This document shows, one piece after another, positions 40,961-50,013 of a stretch of 64,000 nucleotides of DNA. The stretch is taken from contig OZ241902.1 in the NCBI GenBank assembly GCA_965203605.1, positions 3,410,001 through 3,474,000 on the forward strand, read 5' to 3'. The notes beneath the pieces are model-generated. The model was given only the letters and a program-made list of their open reading frames with translations, was not told the DNA's origin and did not search any database. The stretch is from JAPOUP01 sp965203605. Its GTDB lineage: Bacteria > Pseudomonadota > Alphaproteobacteria > Rhodobacterales > Rhodobacteraceae. Position 1 is the stretch's first letter; every line of letters begins with the position of its first letter. Position numbers and translations under genes: made by a program.

Positions 40961-41554
40961 ATGGCAGAAATCGAATTCGAACTGGTCTTCGCCCTTCCCA
41001 AAGGCGAGCATGATGCATTCGACCTGATGGATGCGGTCTTCGAGGCCGGGTTCGAGAACGCCATTGTTGGCACTGGTGTCCCTAGCATGATCGGGATCGC
41101 GCTGGAAGCAGCCAGCGATCATGCCGAGGACGCCATTCTTGAAACCGCACGCGCTATCCAGAAACAGCTTCCCGCTGGGTCTGTACTGCGTGAAGTGCGC
41201 CCGGACCTGGTCAGCCTCGCGGACGTGGCCAAGCGGCTCGAAGTCACACGTCAGTCACTGCAGAAGCGCAAGATGCCTCTGCCCAGCCAAGGCGGCCTGT
41301 TCCGCATGGAAGAGGTGGCCGTTGTCATCATGGAAGCCGCGCAAGGTAACGGCGCAGGAACCCGCAAGGGGCGTTTCTCGGTCGAGAAGGCTGCTAGATG
41401 GCTGAGTGCCGGTAAGCCTGCGCGCAGGGTCAACGCTGGTCTTGCCGTTGGCGTCATTGACGGCGCGACGCTAGAAGTCCGTGAAGATGCCAAGCACTTC
41501 CTCTACGTGGAGAAACCGTCAACCGATTCACAAGTTGGCGCTGGCGCGGCCTGA
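40961..41554 (+). CDS. Helix-turn-helix protein, putative antitoxin partner
   Basis: About 197 residues from the ATG at 40961, with AGAGGA inside the end of the toxin-like gene; an ATG at 40952 overlaps the stop. The N-terminal half (MAEIEFELVFALPKGEHDAFDLMDAVFEAGFENAIVGTG) looks like a small alpha/beta domain. The middle SLADVAKRLEVTRQSLQKRKMPLPSQGGLFRMEEV is a MerR/excisionase-type winged helix. It is not HicB-like in sequence. Gene order (toxin first, then DNA-binding protein) matches hicAB logic. Confidence 0.6.
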   Translation: MAEIEFELVFALPKGEHDAFDLMDAVFEAGFENAIVGTGVPSMIGIALEAASDHAEDAILETARAIQKQLPAGSVLREVRPDLVSLADVAKRLEVTRQSLQKRKMPLPSQGGLFRMEEVAVVIMEAAQGNGAGTRKGRFSVEKAARWLSAGKPARRVNAGLAVGVIDGATLEVREDAKHFLYVEKPSTDSQVGAGAA

Positions 41555-41712
41555 TCTTAGAATCTGGGTTGTCGCGCGAAGCACGCGCGCACCATGCCGC
41601 AGCATGGCAAATGGCCCACATTTGCCAACCTACAGCTTGGCGTCACATCTCAATGCGTCAACCCCGAACCATCTCCCGCACCTCTAGCTCTGTTTCAACC
41701 TCTCTTCGGCGA

Positions 41713-42288
41713 CCTTCGCGAAATCCCTCGCCTGCCGCGGGTTCACGACGGTGGCGGAGAACCCCCTGGCATGCAGCGACTGCGGAAGTGCCCGGTGCAT
41801 GCGCCCCGTGGCCTCCATGACGGCCCGCGTGGCGCCGGCCTCCCTGAGGACGCGGCCGACCTTTCGGAAGCCGACCGTGTCGTTGGTGGCCGTGAGGTCA
41901 CGCCCGTTGACGTGGATGTCGGGTGTACGCCTGCCTACGCCGGTTCCGGCGACCATTGCTGTCATGCTCTCCCGCTCCTGGCCCCGCGATGATCCGGTTC
42001 CGAAACCCAGGCATCCATCCAGGACCCGGGAGATGGACGGGAGGGCGGGCCGACCACGCTCCCGGACGGATCCGCTGTCGCGATCCAGGGTCCAATCGGT
42101 CCAACCCGTCCTGCGGGGCAGGACCCCGCACCGCCGCCGCCGGAAGTGGTCCGGCGGCGGCGGTCCCGCCACAGGAATGAACCGGAGGGACGGCGGAAGG
42201 CAACCGACATGTTCTGCACAGGAAAGCGCGCCAGATTTTTCCACAGCCACATCCTCCTTTCATTCCTGATTCTCTGAACATACGAGGT
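41713..42288 (-). mobile_element. IS110-family element A, truncated copy
   Basis: 576 bp nearly identical, in inverted orientation, to 43240-43815. It contains the element's 5' non-coding end and the first about 83 codons of the transposase (start at 41965), then breaks off after RQARDFAK into unrelated DNA. Its other boundary interrupts the IS30 transposase of copy 2 after LQRVERR. Confidence 0.88.
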
Positions 42289-42909
42289 TCTCCGCTCAAC
42301 CCGCTGAAGGAAAACGAATTTCGAGGCGCGGTCCACAAGGGAGACCACCGCCCCGCTGTGGCCCCTGCCGATGATCGTGTCCGCCTCCCAGTCGCCGACA
42401 CGCTCCCTGCTCCCCACCTCCTCCGGCCTCCCGGAGATGTCGACGCGGCCCGGGATGTGGCCCCGGCCCGAGCGCCTGCCGCCACGCCAGTTCGGCTTTT
42501 TCCCGCGGCGCCGCAGCAGCAGGAACAGATCCCCGCCCGCCTTCCCGTCGGCCCTGACGTGTTCGGATGTCCACTGGCGGCCCACCGTCCAGCCGCCCTC
42601 CAGACGCAGCCGTCCCGCGACCTGCTCCGGGCTCCGGCCCTCCGCCAGAAGCCCCTCCACATGCGCCCAGCGGTCGGGCGTCATCTTCCTCGGGTTCGGG
42701 GAAGCCGCGCCGCGGCGGGCCTCCGCCCTCCCCTGCGCCTCGCCCGGGCTGTATCCCGAATCCCCGCCGTTCCGGCGCAGCTCCCGCCAGACCGACGAAC
42801 GGTCACGGCCCGGACGGGCCGCGATCGCCCCGTCCGAAAGCCCGCTTTCCTTCAGCGCGCCGATCTGGCATCTCTCTTCATGGGTCAGGTGGCGCTGGCC
42901 CTCGGGCAT
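42289..42909 (-). pseudogene. IS30 transposase, N-terminal part
   Basis: It reads MPEGQRHLTHEERCQIGALKESGLSDGAIAARPGRDRSSVWRELRRNGG (helix-turn-helix), a second DNA-binding segment WTVGRQWTSEHVRADGK, and the first catalytic Asp in RERVGDWEADTIIGRGHSGAVVSLVDR. The frame then passes into IS110 DNA, so the D and E of the rest of the DDE triad are absent. Confidence 0.86.
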
Positions 42910-43021
42910 GGCAGTCTCCCTTGTTTCGTCACAGGGACTGTCGCCGCCTGCTGGCCGATACGCAACATCATGCGACTGGAAAACCGGTCACCACCGCCAC
43001 TGGTGTTGCACTTCAGGGTGG
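42289..43021 (-). mobile_element. IS30-family element, copy 2, truncated by IS110
   Basis: It begins at the inverted repeat CCACCCTGAAGTGCAACACC (43002-43021) and contains the intact N-terminal 205 or so codons of the transposase from 42909. The 3' half is lost at the IS110 junction. The DNA is well preserved compared with copy 1 and gives a reference for the changes there. Confidence 0.87.
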
Positions 43022-43239
43022 AATGGGGCTCTCCTTTCAGGCGCCAACGTTCGACGGTTTCGGGGTTCTGGGTGGTCAGATAGGCCTTGCCGACACGGGG
43101 CAGGTCGAAGCCCGCGTCGGTCAGTATCCCGATCATGCTGGCGCGATCCTCGATCAGACCCATCGATATCTGATCGAGGATCCACGCATGCAACTCATCC
43201 TGGCCCTGGGCGCGGGTTGGGGCCTCGATGGTGTCGCGG
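43022..43239 (-). pseudogene. Relaxase fragment (middle part)
   Basis: On the minus strand it reads DTIEAPTRAQGQDELHAWILDQISMGLIEDRASMIGILTDAGFDLPRVGKAYLTTQNPETVERWRLKGE, typical of the region after the catalytic domain in MobA-type relaxases (AGL..DRA.V...L..AG....R.GK.Y......E...RLKG). It continues the relaxase N-terminus found at 46496-47035; the IS110 block between them interrupts the gene. IS30 copy 2 cuts its downstream end. Confidence 0.7.
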
Positions 43240-43562
43240 ACCTCGTATGTTCAGAGAATCAGGAATGAAAGGAGGATGTGGCTGTGGAAAAATCTGGCGC
43301 GCTTTCCTGTGCAGAACATGTCGGTTGCCTTCCGCCGTCCCTCCGGTTCATTCCTGTGGCGGGACCGCCGCCGCCGGACCACTTCCGGCGGCGGCGGTGC
43401 GGGGTCCTGCCCCGCAGGACGGGTTGGACCGATTGGACCCTGGATCGCGACAGCGGATCCGTCCGGGAGCGTGGTCGGCCCGCCCTCCCGTCCATCTCCC
43501 GGGTCCTGGATGGATGCCTGGGTTTCGGAACCGGATCATCGCGGGGCCAGGAGCGGGAGAGC

Positions 43563-44378
43563 ATGACAGCAATGGTCGCCGGAACCGGCGTAGGCAGGCG
43601 TACACCCGACATCCACGTCAACGGGCGTGACCTCACGGCCACCAACGACACGGTCGGCTTCCGAAAGGTCGGCCGCGTCCTCAGGGAGGCCGGCGCCACG
43701 CGGGCCGTCATGGAGGCCACGGGGCGCATGCACCGGGCACTTCCGCAGTCGCTGCATGCCAGGGGGTTCTCCGCCACCGTCGTGAACCCGCGGCAGGCGA
43801 GGGATTTCGCGAAGGCCGCCGGGGCCCTTGGGAGGACGGACAGGGTGGACGCCAGGATACCGGCGGCCTTCGGGGCCGCGTTCCCGGACATGCGGGCCAC
43901 GGAGCCGGCCACCGGTGCCATCGACCGGCTCCGCGACATGCCGGGGCTGCGGGACAGACCCGTGGCCCGGTGCGCCGGGACGGGGACCGTCGTGTCGGAG
44001 ACCGCCACCCAGCCAGACGGCGGGCCCGTCGGGAGGGTGCTGGCGGAGCTGGACACCGCCATCGCGGCGCTGGAGCGGCGGATCGGCGGGACGGTCGCCG
44101 GGACGCCGGAGTTCGCCGACAGCCACCGCATCCTGACCCCGGTGCCCGGCATCGGCCCCGTCACGGCGGCGGCTCCGGGCGCATGGATGGCGGAGCTGGG
44201 CGCCATCGGCAACCGGCAGGCCGCCTCCCTGCCCGGCGTGGCCCCCCTCGCCCGGGACAGCGGCACCCTGAAAGGCGGGAGGCACATCGGCGGCGGAAGG
44301 AGGCGGTCGGGGGACGTCGCCTGCATGGCGGCGCTGCCGTCCGGCAGGTGCTCCCCGGACATGAGGGAACTCTTATGA
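43563..44378 (+). pseudogene. IS110-A transposase, N-terminal and core part
   Basis: About 271 codons. IS110 features are MEATGRMHRALPQSLHARGFSATVVNPRQARDFAKAAGALGRTDRVDAR (Glu and Asp of the DEDD set) and, near the end, PVPGIGPVTAAAPGAWMAELGAIGNRQAASLPGVAPLARDSG (transposase_20 domain). The N-terminus reads MVAGTGVGRRTPDIHV, where active members read GIDVSK: the first catalytic Asp is Gly (codon 43587-43589). It ends at CSPDMRELL where another element begins. Confidence 0.83.
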
Positions 44379-44565
44379 GACCCGCCAGGTCAAGCCCTTT
44401 TTTCATGAATCCCTTTCATGGCCTCACATCGTCGGTTCCTCCGTCTGGGGGCGGCTTCGGTGCCACCGGGGAAGGCCTGACAGAACGTCGCTGTTCCATG
44501 ACGCGCCCACCGGCGCGTCCATACTCCTGTCCGGTTCGGTTGACCGACATCCGCCGGCCCCGTGA
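44368..44565 (+). repeat. About 200-bp repeat shared with 47690-47779/49507-49640
   Basis: It begins CTCTTATGAGACCCGCCAGG and continues through GGTTCCTCCGTCTGGGGGCG and CGTCGCTGTTCCATGACGCG to CCTGTCCGGTTCGGTTG. The same sequence occurs in the opposite orientation at 49640-49507 and 47779-47690, split there by a 1727-bp IS. It is probably an end segment of an IS present twice. Confidence 0.7.
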
Positions 44566-44739
44566 CCATCATGCCCGATTCGGGCCGGTGCGACGTTCCG
44601 GGGGGCGGGACCCATCTGTATGGCCGGTGCCGCGTCCTGCGGCGAACCAGGCTCCGTCACGGTCACACGCCCTGCCCGGGTTCCCCGGAGGCCCCGTCGG
44701 GCCGCCCGGGTGTTCCGTTGTTCCTCTTTCCCCTGCCCC

Positions 44740-46028
44740 CTATGCCTGCGCTTCGGACAGGACGGCACCCTCCGGCACCAGCCCGGTGGTGGCGAACCGC
44801 AACGGCGCGACCGGCAGCCTGCGCGCCAGCGCCACGATCCCCCGCCTGCGCGAACGCCCGTCGCGGGCGCCCAGGTGGCTCCGGAACCACGCGGACAGCG
44901 CGCTGTCGGGCTGGTGGCGCAGCCAGCGCCAGGCCATCCGCACGAGGTGCTTTCGCAGCATGGCGCTGCCCGCCTTGCCGAGCCCCTGGTCGTTGTCGAC
45001 CCCCCCGCTCGCGAAGGGCACCGGCGCCAGCCCCGCGAGGCTGGCCAGCTGCCGGCGGTTGCGGAACTCCCTGTAGAAGAGCCCGCCGCCCAGCATCAGC
45101 GCGTCGTTCGGGCCGATCCCGCGCAGCCGGACCAGCGCCGCCGCGTGGTGGGGGTTCGCCGGTCCCGCCCGCGGCCTCTCAGCTGGCGCACCGGCCGGAT
45201 CCGCCCCGTCCGGCCCCTCCTTCCCGGCGGCTCTTTCCGGATCGGCGGCCTCCTTCCGGGGAGCCGGGGCGGCGGGAGGCCGGTCGGCATCCGCGTGAAG
45301 GCTGTCGAGGGCCCGGCCCGACGCCCCGGCATCTCCATCCCGCTCGCCCCGGCCACCTTCATCTCCGCGCACACCAGCTCCAGCCGGCCGGGGATGCCCC
45401 CGGTCCCGGCCAGCAGCTCCGGCGGAAGCGGCGTGCCGTAGCCGGTCTCCATCCCGACGGGCCGCTCCCGGAACCCCGGCCTCTCCGGATGCGCGCCGGA
45501 CAGTCCGTGCAGCCTCAGGAGCCCGTCGACGGCGTTCGCGAGGCGGCGGCGCTCCCGGCGGCGCAGAAGCCGCTTCCTGTCCTCCTCCGCGACCGTCGGG
45601 ACACGCACCCGCGACATCGCGTCCCGGTCGCCGCCGTCCCAGGCCCGCAGCGCACGGACCATGCGGCGGGTGTCGATCCGGTCTGTCTTCACTTTCCTTT
45701 TCCCGCCCACCACCTCAAGGCTCGCCGGGTGGCGGACAACCACCTCGACATCCTCACCCTCCAGCCGCCGGACCAGCCAGAAGCCCTGGTGGCCGGCCTC
45801 GTACACCAGCATCACCCGGACATCCCCGCCGGCCGCCGACGCCCGCTCCCGCGCCCGCCCGAGCTTCCCCAGAAGGCCGTCGACGTCCCGCGGCGCCAGC
45901 CTGTGCATGCCAGCCTTCGACGTGTCGGACGGATCGCCCACCGCCAGCACCCAGCTCCTGCCGCTCACTTCCAGCGCCGACTGAACCGTGGTAACGTCCC
46001 CCTTGAAGGGCGGGTTCGAATCAGTCAT
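44740..46028 (-). pseudogene. IS110-family transposase B, frameshifted
   Basis: The N-part (46028 to about 45400) has VEVVVRHPASLEVVGGKRKVKTDRIDTRRMVRALRAWDGGDRDAMSRVRVPT, with the conserved KTDRIDT. After a frameshift the C-part (about 45180 to 44740) reads LVRLRGIGPNDALMLGGGLFYREFRNRRQLASLAGLAPVPFASGGVDNDQGLGKAGSAMLRKHLVRMAWRWLRHQPDSALSAWF, the transposase_20 domain. It is a different subgroup from IS110-A. It lies on the opposite strand inside IS110-A, splitting that transposase. Confidence 0.8.
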
Positions 46029-46104
46029 CTTTCTCTCCTTTCACCGTGCGGGGGTTGCCGTCAAATGGCCCCCCGCCACAACATGTTGAACCATCGTCAT
46101 TCCC

Positions 46105-46293
46105 TTGCACCGAATCACCCGCGAAGGCAAACGGCGGATCGTCTCATGGCATCTGTACCAACGGCTCCGGGAGAGGGGAAAGCCACACAGGGTGGCCCCC
46201 GTCGCCGTCATGCGCGGGCTGGTCGTGACCGCCAACGCCCTTCTCCGCGACCGGCGCATGTGGGAGGACCGGACGGCGGCCACCGCCGCCTGA
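46105..46293 (+). pseudogene. IS110-A transposase, C-terminal remnant
   Basis: It reads SWHLYQRLRERGKPHRVAPVAVMRGLVVTANALLRDRRMWEDRTAATAA, the usual IS110 end (YxRLxxRGKPxKVAxxAVMRxLLxxxNALLRD). It continues the reading interrupted at 44375, confirming a nested insertion. Confidence 0.8.
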
Positions 46294-46495
46294 CGGCAGG
46301 CCGGACCGCGTCCGTCCGGCACCGAAAGCGAATCACCGGCGGGCCGGCCGGGGTCTCCCCGGCGGGCCCGCCGGCGTGCCTGGACGGCGCCCCCTGTGGG
46401 GAACGCTGTGGAAAGGTCCGGGACAGCCGGACACGGAACCGCGGAAAAACCGCAGAAAAGCCGGAAAAAGGCCGGATCCGGGCTTGATTCCAGAC

Positions 46496-47035
46496 ATGGA
46501 TGCTCCTGGGTGTGCTCCAGCTCCATCGGGTCGGCCCAGCCGTGGTGCGCTGGTGCATCAGGTCGAGCAGGCTGTCATAGGCATCCTGGTAGCCGGGCGG
46601 CGCGATGTCGAGGCTGCGCCCGGTGGTCAACTCAAGGCGTGGGGTGCAGAAATGCAGCTCGACGCGGTCCTCGTGGCTGTGATGGACCCAGAGCATGTCA
46701 TATTGCTCGCCGTCCAGCCCGACAAAGGCCAACTGCTCGAAGGGTTCCATGACCTCGGCCTGCTGCGCCTCGCTGGGTGCGTCCTCAGCGGCAAAGCTGA
46801 TCACGTCCGCGCGGTAGGTCCATTGGTGGCGGCTGGCGTCGATCAGGGTCTCCGTGCGGCTTGGGTCGCCGCGCGGCACCTCAGGCAAGGGGTCGCGCGT
46901 TACCATCAAGGGCTGGCCAGCTGCATCACGGATCAGGTCGCGATTGCTGTCGTAGGCCAGCACACGCTCGGCCACGAGGTAGCCGACCGGCCCCGCGCCC
47001 GCGCCCGTGCCGTTGGGAAAGAACTCGATCAGCAC
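46496..47035 (-). pseudogene. Relaxase (MobA-like), N-terminal part
   Basis: GTG start at 47035, overlapping the MobC-like gene end. It reads VLIEFFPNGTGAGAGPVGYLVAERVLAYDSNRDLIRDAAGQPLMVTRDPLPEVPRGDPS, and later DMLWVHHSHEDRVELHFCTPRLELTTGRSLDIAPPGYQDAYDSLLDLMHQRTTAG, with the HxH/HFxxPR metal-binding region of relaxases. The expected GWADP continuation is only reached after a one-base frameshift near 46545, and IS110-A interrupts the gene soon after. It would have nicked the transfer origin of a mobilisable plasmid or element. Confidence 0.75.
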
Positions 47036-47367
47036 TGCCGCGCCTCGTCGAGGAGCTGGACAAGCTGGCGTTCGATCACCAAAAGGCGGCGTGCGACGGT
47101 CAGGCTGTCGAGATCGGTGCGGCCCACCAACATCGAGCGGTTCAGCCAACGTGCGATCTGGTTGAGGTTGCCGCCGATGCGCCCGATGGCCAGCACCAGC
47201 GCTGGATCGACGCGCGGCACCGGCTTGCGGCGGCGCGCCTCGTTCAGGCCAAGTGCCTCGTGCAGGAGCGTTGCCGCGGGCAGGCCAGCCGCCTCGGCCT
47301 TGGCGCGCAATTCGGCCTTCTCGGCGGCAGTGCAGCGGAAGACGAAGGTCTCCGTCAGCGGCTCCAT
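47029..47367 (-). CDS. MobC-like relaxosome accessory protein
   Basis: About 112 residues from MEPLTETFVFRCTAAEKAELRAKAEAAGLPAATLLHEALGL, a ribbon-helix-helix-type start. It continues VDPALVLAIGRIGGNLNQIARWLNRSMLVGRTDLDSLTVARRLLVIERQL, the GxNLNQIARxxN motif of MobC proteins. It overlaps the relaxase start (GTGCTGA), as in mob operons. It would help the relaxase bind and open oriT; the upstream 47368-47600 stretch is where oriT would be expected, but none is proven. Confidence 0.78.
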   Translation of the reverse strand: MEPLTETFVFRCTAAEKAELRAKAEAAGLPAATLLHEALGLNEARRRKPVPRVDPALVLAIGRIGGNLNQIARWLNRSMLVGRTDLDSLTVARRLLVIERQLVQLLDEARQC

Positions 47368-47689
47368 TGCGCGGGCTTTTGCCGCGCCGGTGGGGTTCAA
47401 AGGGGAGGCTTGCCGCCCCTCGCAAGGTCCCGTGTCATCCGCGCCAGCGTATGACATGGGTCGCGTTGCTGTTTCCTCAGACCACATGGCGGTTCTCCCC
47501 TACGGCCGGGACAACACCCTGCGGAAGACGCTATGCGCACTGCATCTGACGCGGTGCAAGGGATGTGATGCGGGGTGCGTAGGACGCGGTGCATTCGACA
47601 TCCTGCGCCTGACGGATAACATCCCGCGCCTGACGGATGACATCCCGCGCCTGACGGATGACATCCCGCAGAAGACGCAACTGCGCTTG
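47368..47689 (+). other. Region upstream of mobC, no gene
   Basis: No supported gene. It contains the 21-bp tandem repeat (47598-47669) and is the expected place for an origin of transfer; no convincing nick-site sequence was recognised. Confidence 0.4.
47598..47669 (+). repeat. 21-bp tandem repeat, about 3.4 copies
   Basis: Units of acatcccgcgcctgacggatg (21 bases) at 47598, 47619 and 47640, plus a partial unit. Read on the minus strand it would encode DVIRQAR repeats, but the open frame crosses into an IS, so coding is doubtful. It could be an iteron-like array. Confidence 0.75.
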
Positions 47690-47779
47690 CCATTCGGCGC
47701 TGCCAGCCGGGGCCGGCATAGGCCGTCCAACCGAACCGGACAGGAGGCTGGACGCGTCGTCGGGCGCGTCATGGAACAG
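47690..47779 (-). repeat. Second copy of the 200-bp repeat, distal part
   Basis: In minus orientation it reads CTGTTCCATGACGCGCCCGA... to CCGGTTCGGTTGG, matching 44485-44565. Its proximal part is at 49507-49640; the IS at 47780-49506 separates them. Confidence 0.65.
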
Positions 47780-49506
47780 CAGCAATTCCCACCAGCCCTT
47801 CCGTACCCCGTATTCCTTGGGCTTCCGTGAACCGGGTTTCGAAGACTTTTCCTTCCCGGCGGACGGAAACCGTCCGGAATCCCTTGACATCATAGGCTGG
47901 GGCCCTTACCGCATCCCCGATGGCCTCACTGACGGGAGTTGGGACGATGCGGTTCCGGAAGGACCCCGGCAGGCCCGGGCCGGTCGGGGCGCCGGCGGAA
48001 TGTTCCGGCGCGGCCGCCGGTCCGGTGGACGGGCGCCGGTCCGGCCCTGGTGACCACCTCATGGCGGCGTCCGCGATGTTCCCGCCGAGTATCCGTCGCT
48101 CCCGCAGTCCGGCAGGGACAGCCGCAGGGACGCCATCGTCCGCGGGAACCTCCGGACGGCGTCCGGGACCGCGGCGGCGCCCTGCGACCCCCCCCCCATG
48201 CGCAGGCGCCCCGGCACGGCCGGCCCCAGGCAGCCGCCACCGGCGTCGGGACCCTGTCCGCGAGGCTGCGGCGCGGCAGGGTGCCGGGGACCGGCCGGTC
48301 TTCGGCGGCCACTGCCTGATCCCGGTCGACGGCACCGGCCATTCGGCCCGGAATCCGTCCACCGCCACCACTGCCGCGTCGCCAGCCGCAGTGACGGGTC
48401 GAAGGGCCATTCCCACGGCATGCCCGCCGCCGTGGTCCGCCATCCCGACCGCCGCGAGGTGTTCCCTCTGGCCCCGGAGCCGGTCGCCAGGACCGACGGG
48501 GACAGGAGAAACGACCGCCAGCGCAACGCCGCGGCACGTTCCGTCGACGACCTCCGGCGCGGGCATCGGCGCCTGAAGGCCATCGTCCTGCAGGACGGCC
48601 CCGCGTCCAACGGGCCCCACATCGCCCGCCTGCGGCGGCACGGCCTCCGCTCCGTCCCCGGGGGGAGACCCGGCGACCACGCGCTGCCGTTCGCCAGCCC
48701 CGACACCCGCACCGACACCCGCGCGGCCCGGTTCACCGACGCCGACGGCACCCTGCACGAACTGCGCCACCGGACGGCGCGCCGACCAGCGCCTCCCATC
48801 CCGACATCGGGGCCAGCGTCACCGGATACCGGGAGACGGTCACCAGGAGGAAATGCATCGCGAGGCGCCACCGCGGCCCGGACGACCCGACCCACCGGGG
48901 CGGGGGGAAACGGAAGGGGTTCCCCTGGGTCACCGACCTTCCCGTCGACGGCGACAGCCCCATGCCGGTCACGCCCGCCGCCCGCTCCCGCTGGCGCACC
49001 GGGAACGGGACCCCGGCACGCTGAAGAACCAGGGCCATCGCTCCGGGACCGGCTTCGGGCACGGAAAGCGGCGCCTGACCACCGTGCCCGCCATGACGGT
49101 GATGCCCGCCTTCCTCACGGCCCGGACCGGGGCCGCCTCCCGCAGGGCGTTCGCCGCCGCGCCGGGGCGAGGGGGCGGCTGAAGTACCTCCGGGAGGGAA
49201 CCCGGCAATGCCTGCACGACCTGCCGGTCCCCGACCGGCGGACACTCCACCCCGCCCTGACCCACGGGCACGCGGCGGCGGCCCTGACCGTCGCCGGACC
49301 GTCCGGACCGTCGCCGCCGCGGGGCGGGGCGCCCGGGCGCGCCTGAACGCCCGACCGAACCGCCCCGGGGCAGACCCGCGACACATCCCCTCTTTCCGCC
49401 GGAACGCCGCCGGACGTTCCCGCACGCCCGGATTCCGCCCGAATCCGACGCCGACGCCCGCGCCACGCCGGAAACCGGACCGGAATCTCATTGGTGGGAA
49501 TTTCTG
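47780..49506 (+). mobile_element. 1727-bp DDE insertion sequence with 15-bp inverted repeats and 9-bp target duplication
   Basis: The ends are CAGCAATTCCCACCA (left) and TGGTGGGAATTTCTG (right), complementary but for one base. The flanking 9-bp direct repeat ATGGAACAG is at 47771-47779 and 49507-49515. It is inserted into the 200-bp repeat. It carries a decayed plus-strand transposase. I cannot assign the IS family by name. Confidence 0.87.
48045..49250 (+). pseudogene. Decayed DDE transposase of the 1727-bp element
   Basis: Fragments in three frames: SLPQSGRDSRRDAIVRGNLRTASGT near 48100; IVLQDGPASNGPHIARLRRHGLRSVPGGRPGDHALPF at about 48590-48700; GTLKNQGHRSGTGFGHGKRRLTTVPAMTVMPAFL at about 49015-49115; LKYLREGTRQCLHDLPVPDRRTLHPAL at about 49180-49260. 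They match a transposase type with the signatures DG.ASNGPHI..L...GL...LG.KPGDH and TLKNQGY..EHN.GHG. Many residues differ by L-to-P, K-to-R and F-to-L changes. It is not functional. Confidence 0.72.
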
Positions 49507-49640
49507 ATGGAACAGCGACGTTCTGTCCGGACTTCCCCGTTGGCACGGAAGCCGCCCCCAGACGGAGGAACCACGGGATGTGAGGCCATGAAGGGGATTC
49601 ATGAGGAAAGGGCCTGGCCTGGCGGGTCTCATAAGAGCCC
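49507..49640 (-). repeat. Second copy of the 200-bp repeat, proximal part
   Basis: In minus orientation it reads CTCTTATGAGACCCGCCAGG ... CGTCGCTGTTCCAT, matching 44368-44495 with scattered differences. It ends at the target duplication of the 1727-bp IS. Confidence 0.72.
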
Positions 49641-49722
49641 CTGCCATACCTTCCCCACCCCGGGCAAAAGAACAGTAGAGCCATGACTGCAGCGCCGGGA
49701 TCTCACTTGCCTGAATGGGGGC

Positions 49723-49923
49723 GTGAACACAAAGCGCGCGCAATACGAAAGCGCATTGGACAGGCTTCAGGTGGATATGGCGTGGCGAGGAACTGAGGCG
49801 GCCAAGCGCGACAAGGACAATGCGCACTGGCAGACCGGACTTTGGGTTTGCAAAATACTGCGGTACTTGACGTTCGTATCGGGATTGACGGCAGGCGCAC
49901 GGCCTGCGGCGACAGCCTCGTAA
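49723..49923 (+). pseudogene. Small coiled-coil/membrane protein remnant
   Basis: 66 codons from a GTG: MNTKRAQYESALDRLQVDMAWRGTEAAKRDKDNAHWQTGLWVCKILRYLTFVSGLTAGARPAATAS. The first 45 residues look like the coiled coil before a membrane helix in short holin-like proteins of alphaproteobacteria (RDTEAAKRD.DN). The expected hydrophobic helix is disrupted at the end, suggesting a frameshift. Function unknown. Confidence 0.45.
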
Positions 49924-50013
49924 CGGATTACTGGCTTGCAAGGCCCTCTTCCGGATCCGCGTCCTCGGTTTTCAGACCGAAGAAAGGGGCGTGAGCACGA
50001 TGAAGAGAACCGA

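Larger units (their letters stand above)
43240..46495 (+). mobile_element. IS110-family element A, full-span copy carrying a nested insertion
   Basis: The left edge is exact from the repeat with 41713-42288. The right edge is placed where relaxase coding resumes (about 46495). The transposase N-part is at 43563-44375 and its C-part at 46105-46293; about 1.7 kb of other IS DNA (IS110-B plus a short repeat) sits between. It inserted into the relaxase gene. Confidence 0.7.

Noticed and set aside
44562..46487. 641-codon plus-strand frame
   Set aside because: It is the antisense of the IS110-B transposase in very GC-rich DNA; composition is Arg/Pro/His-rich and no motif is present.
47598..47669. 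Possible CRISPR array
   Set aside because: The 21-bp units are directly contiguous with no spacers, and no cas genes are present.
46376..47830. 484-codon plus-strand frame
   Set aside because: It is antisense to the relaxase and MobC-like genes, which have recognisable motifs.
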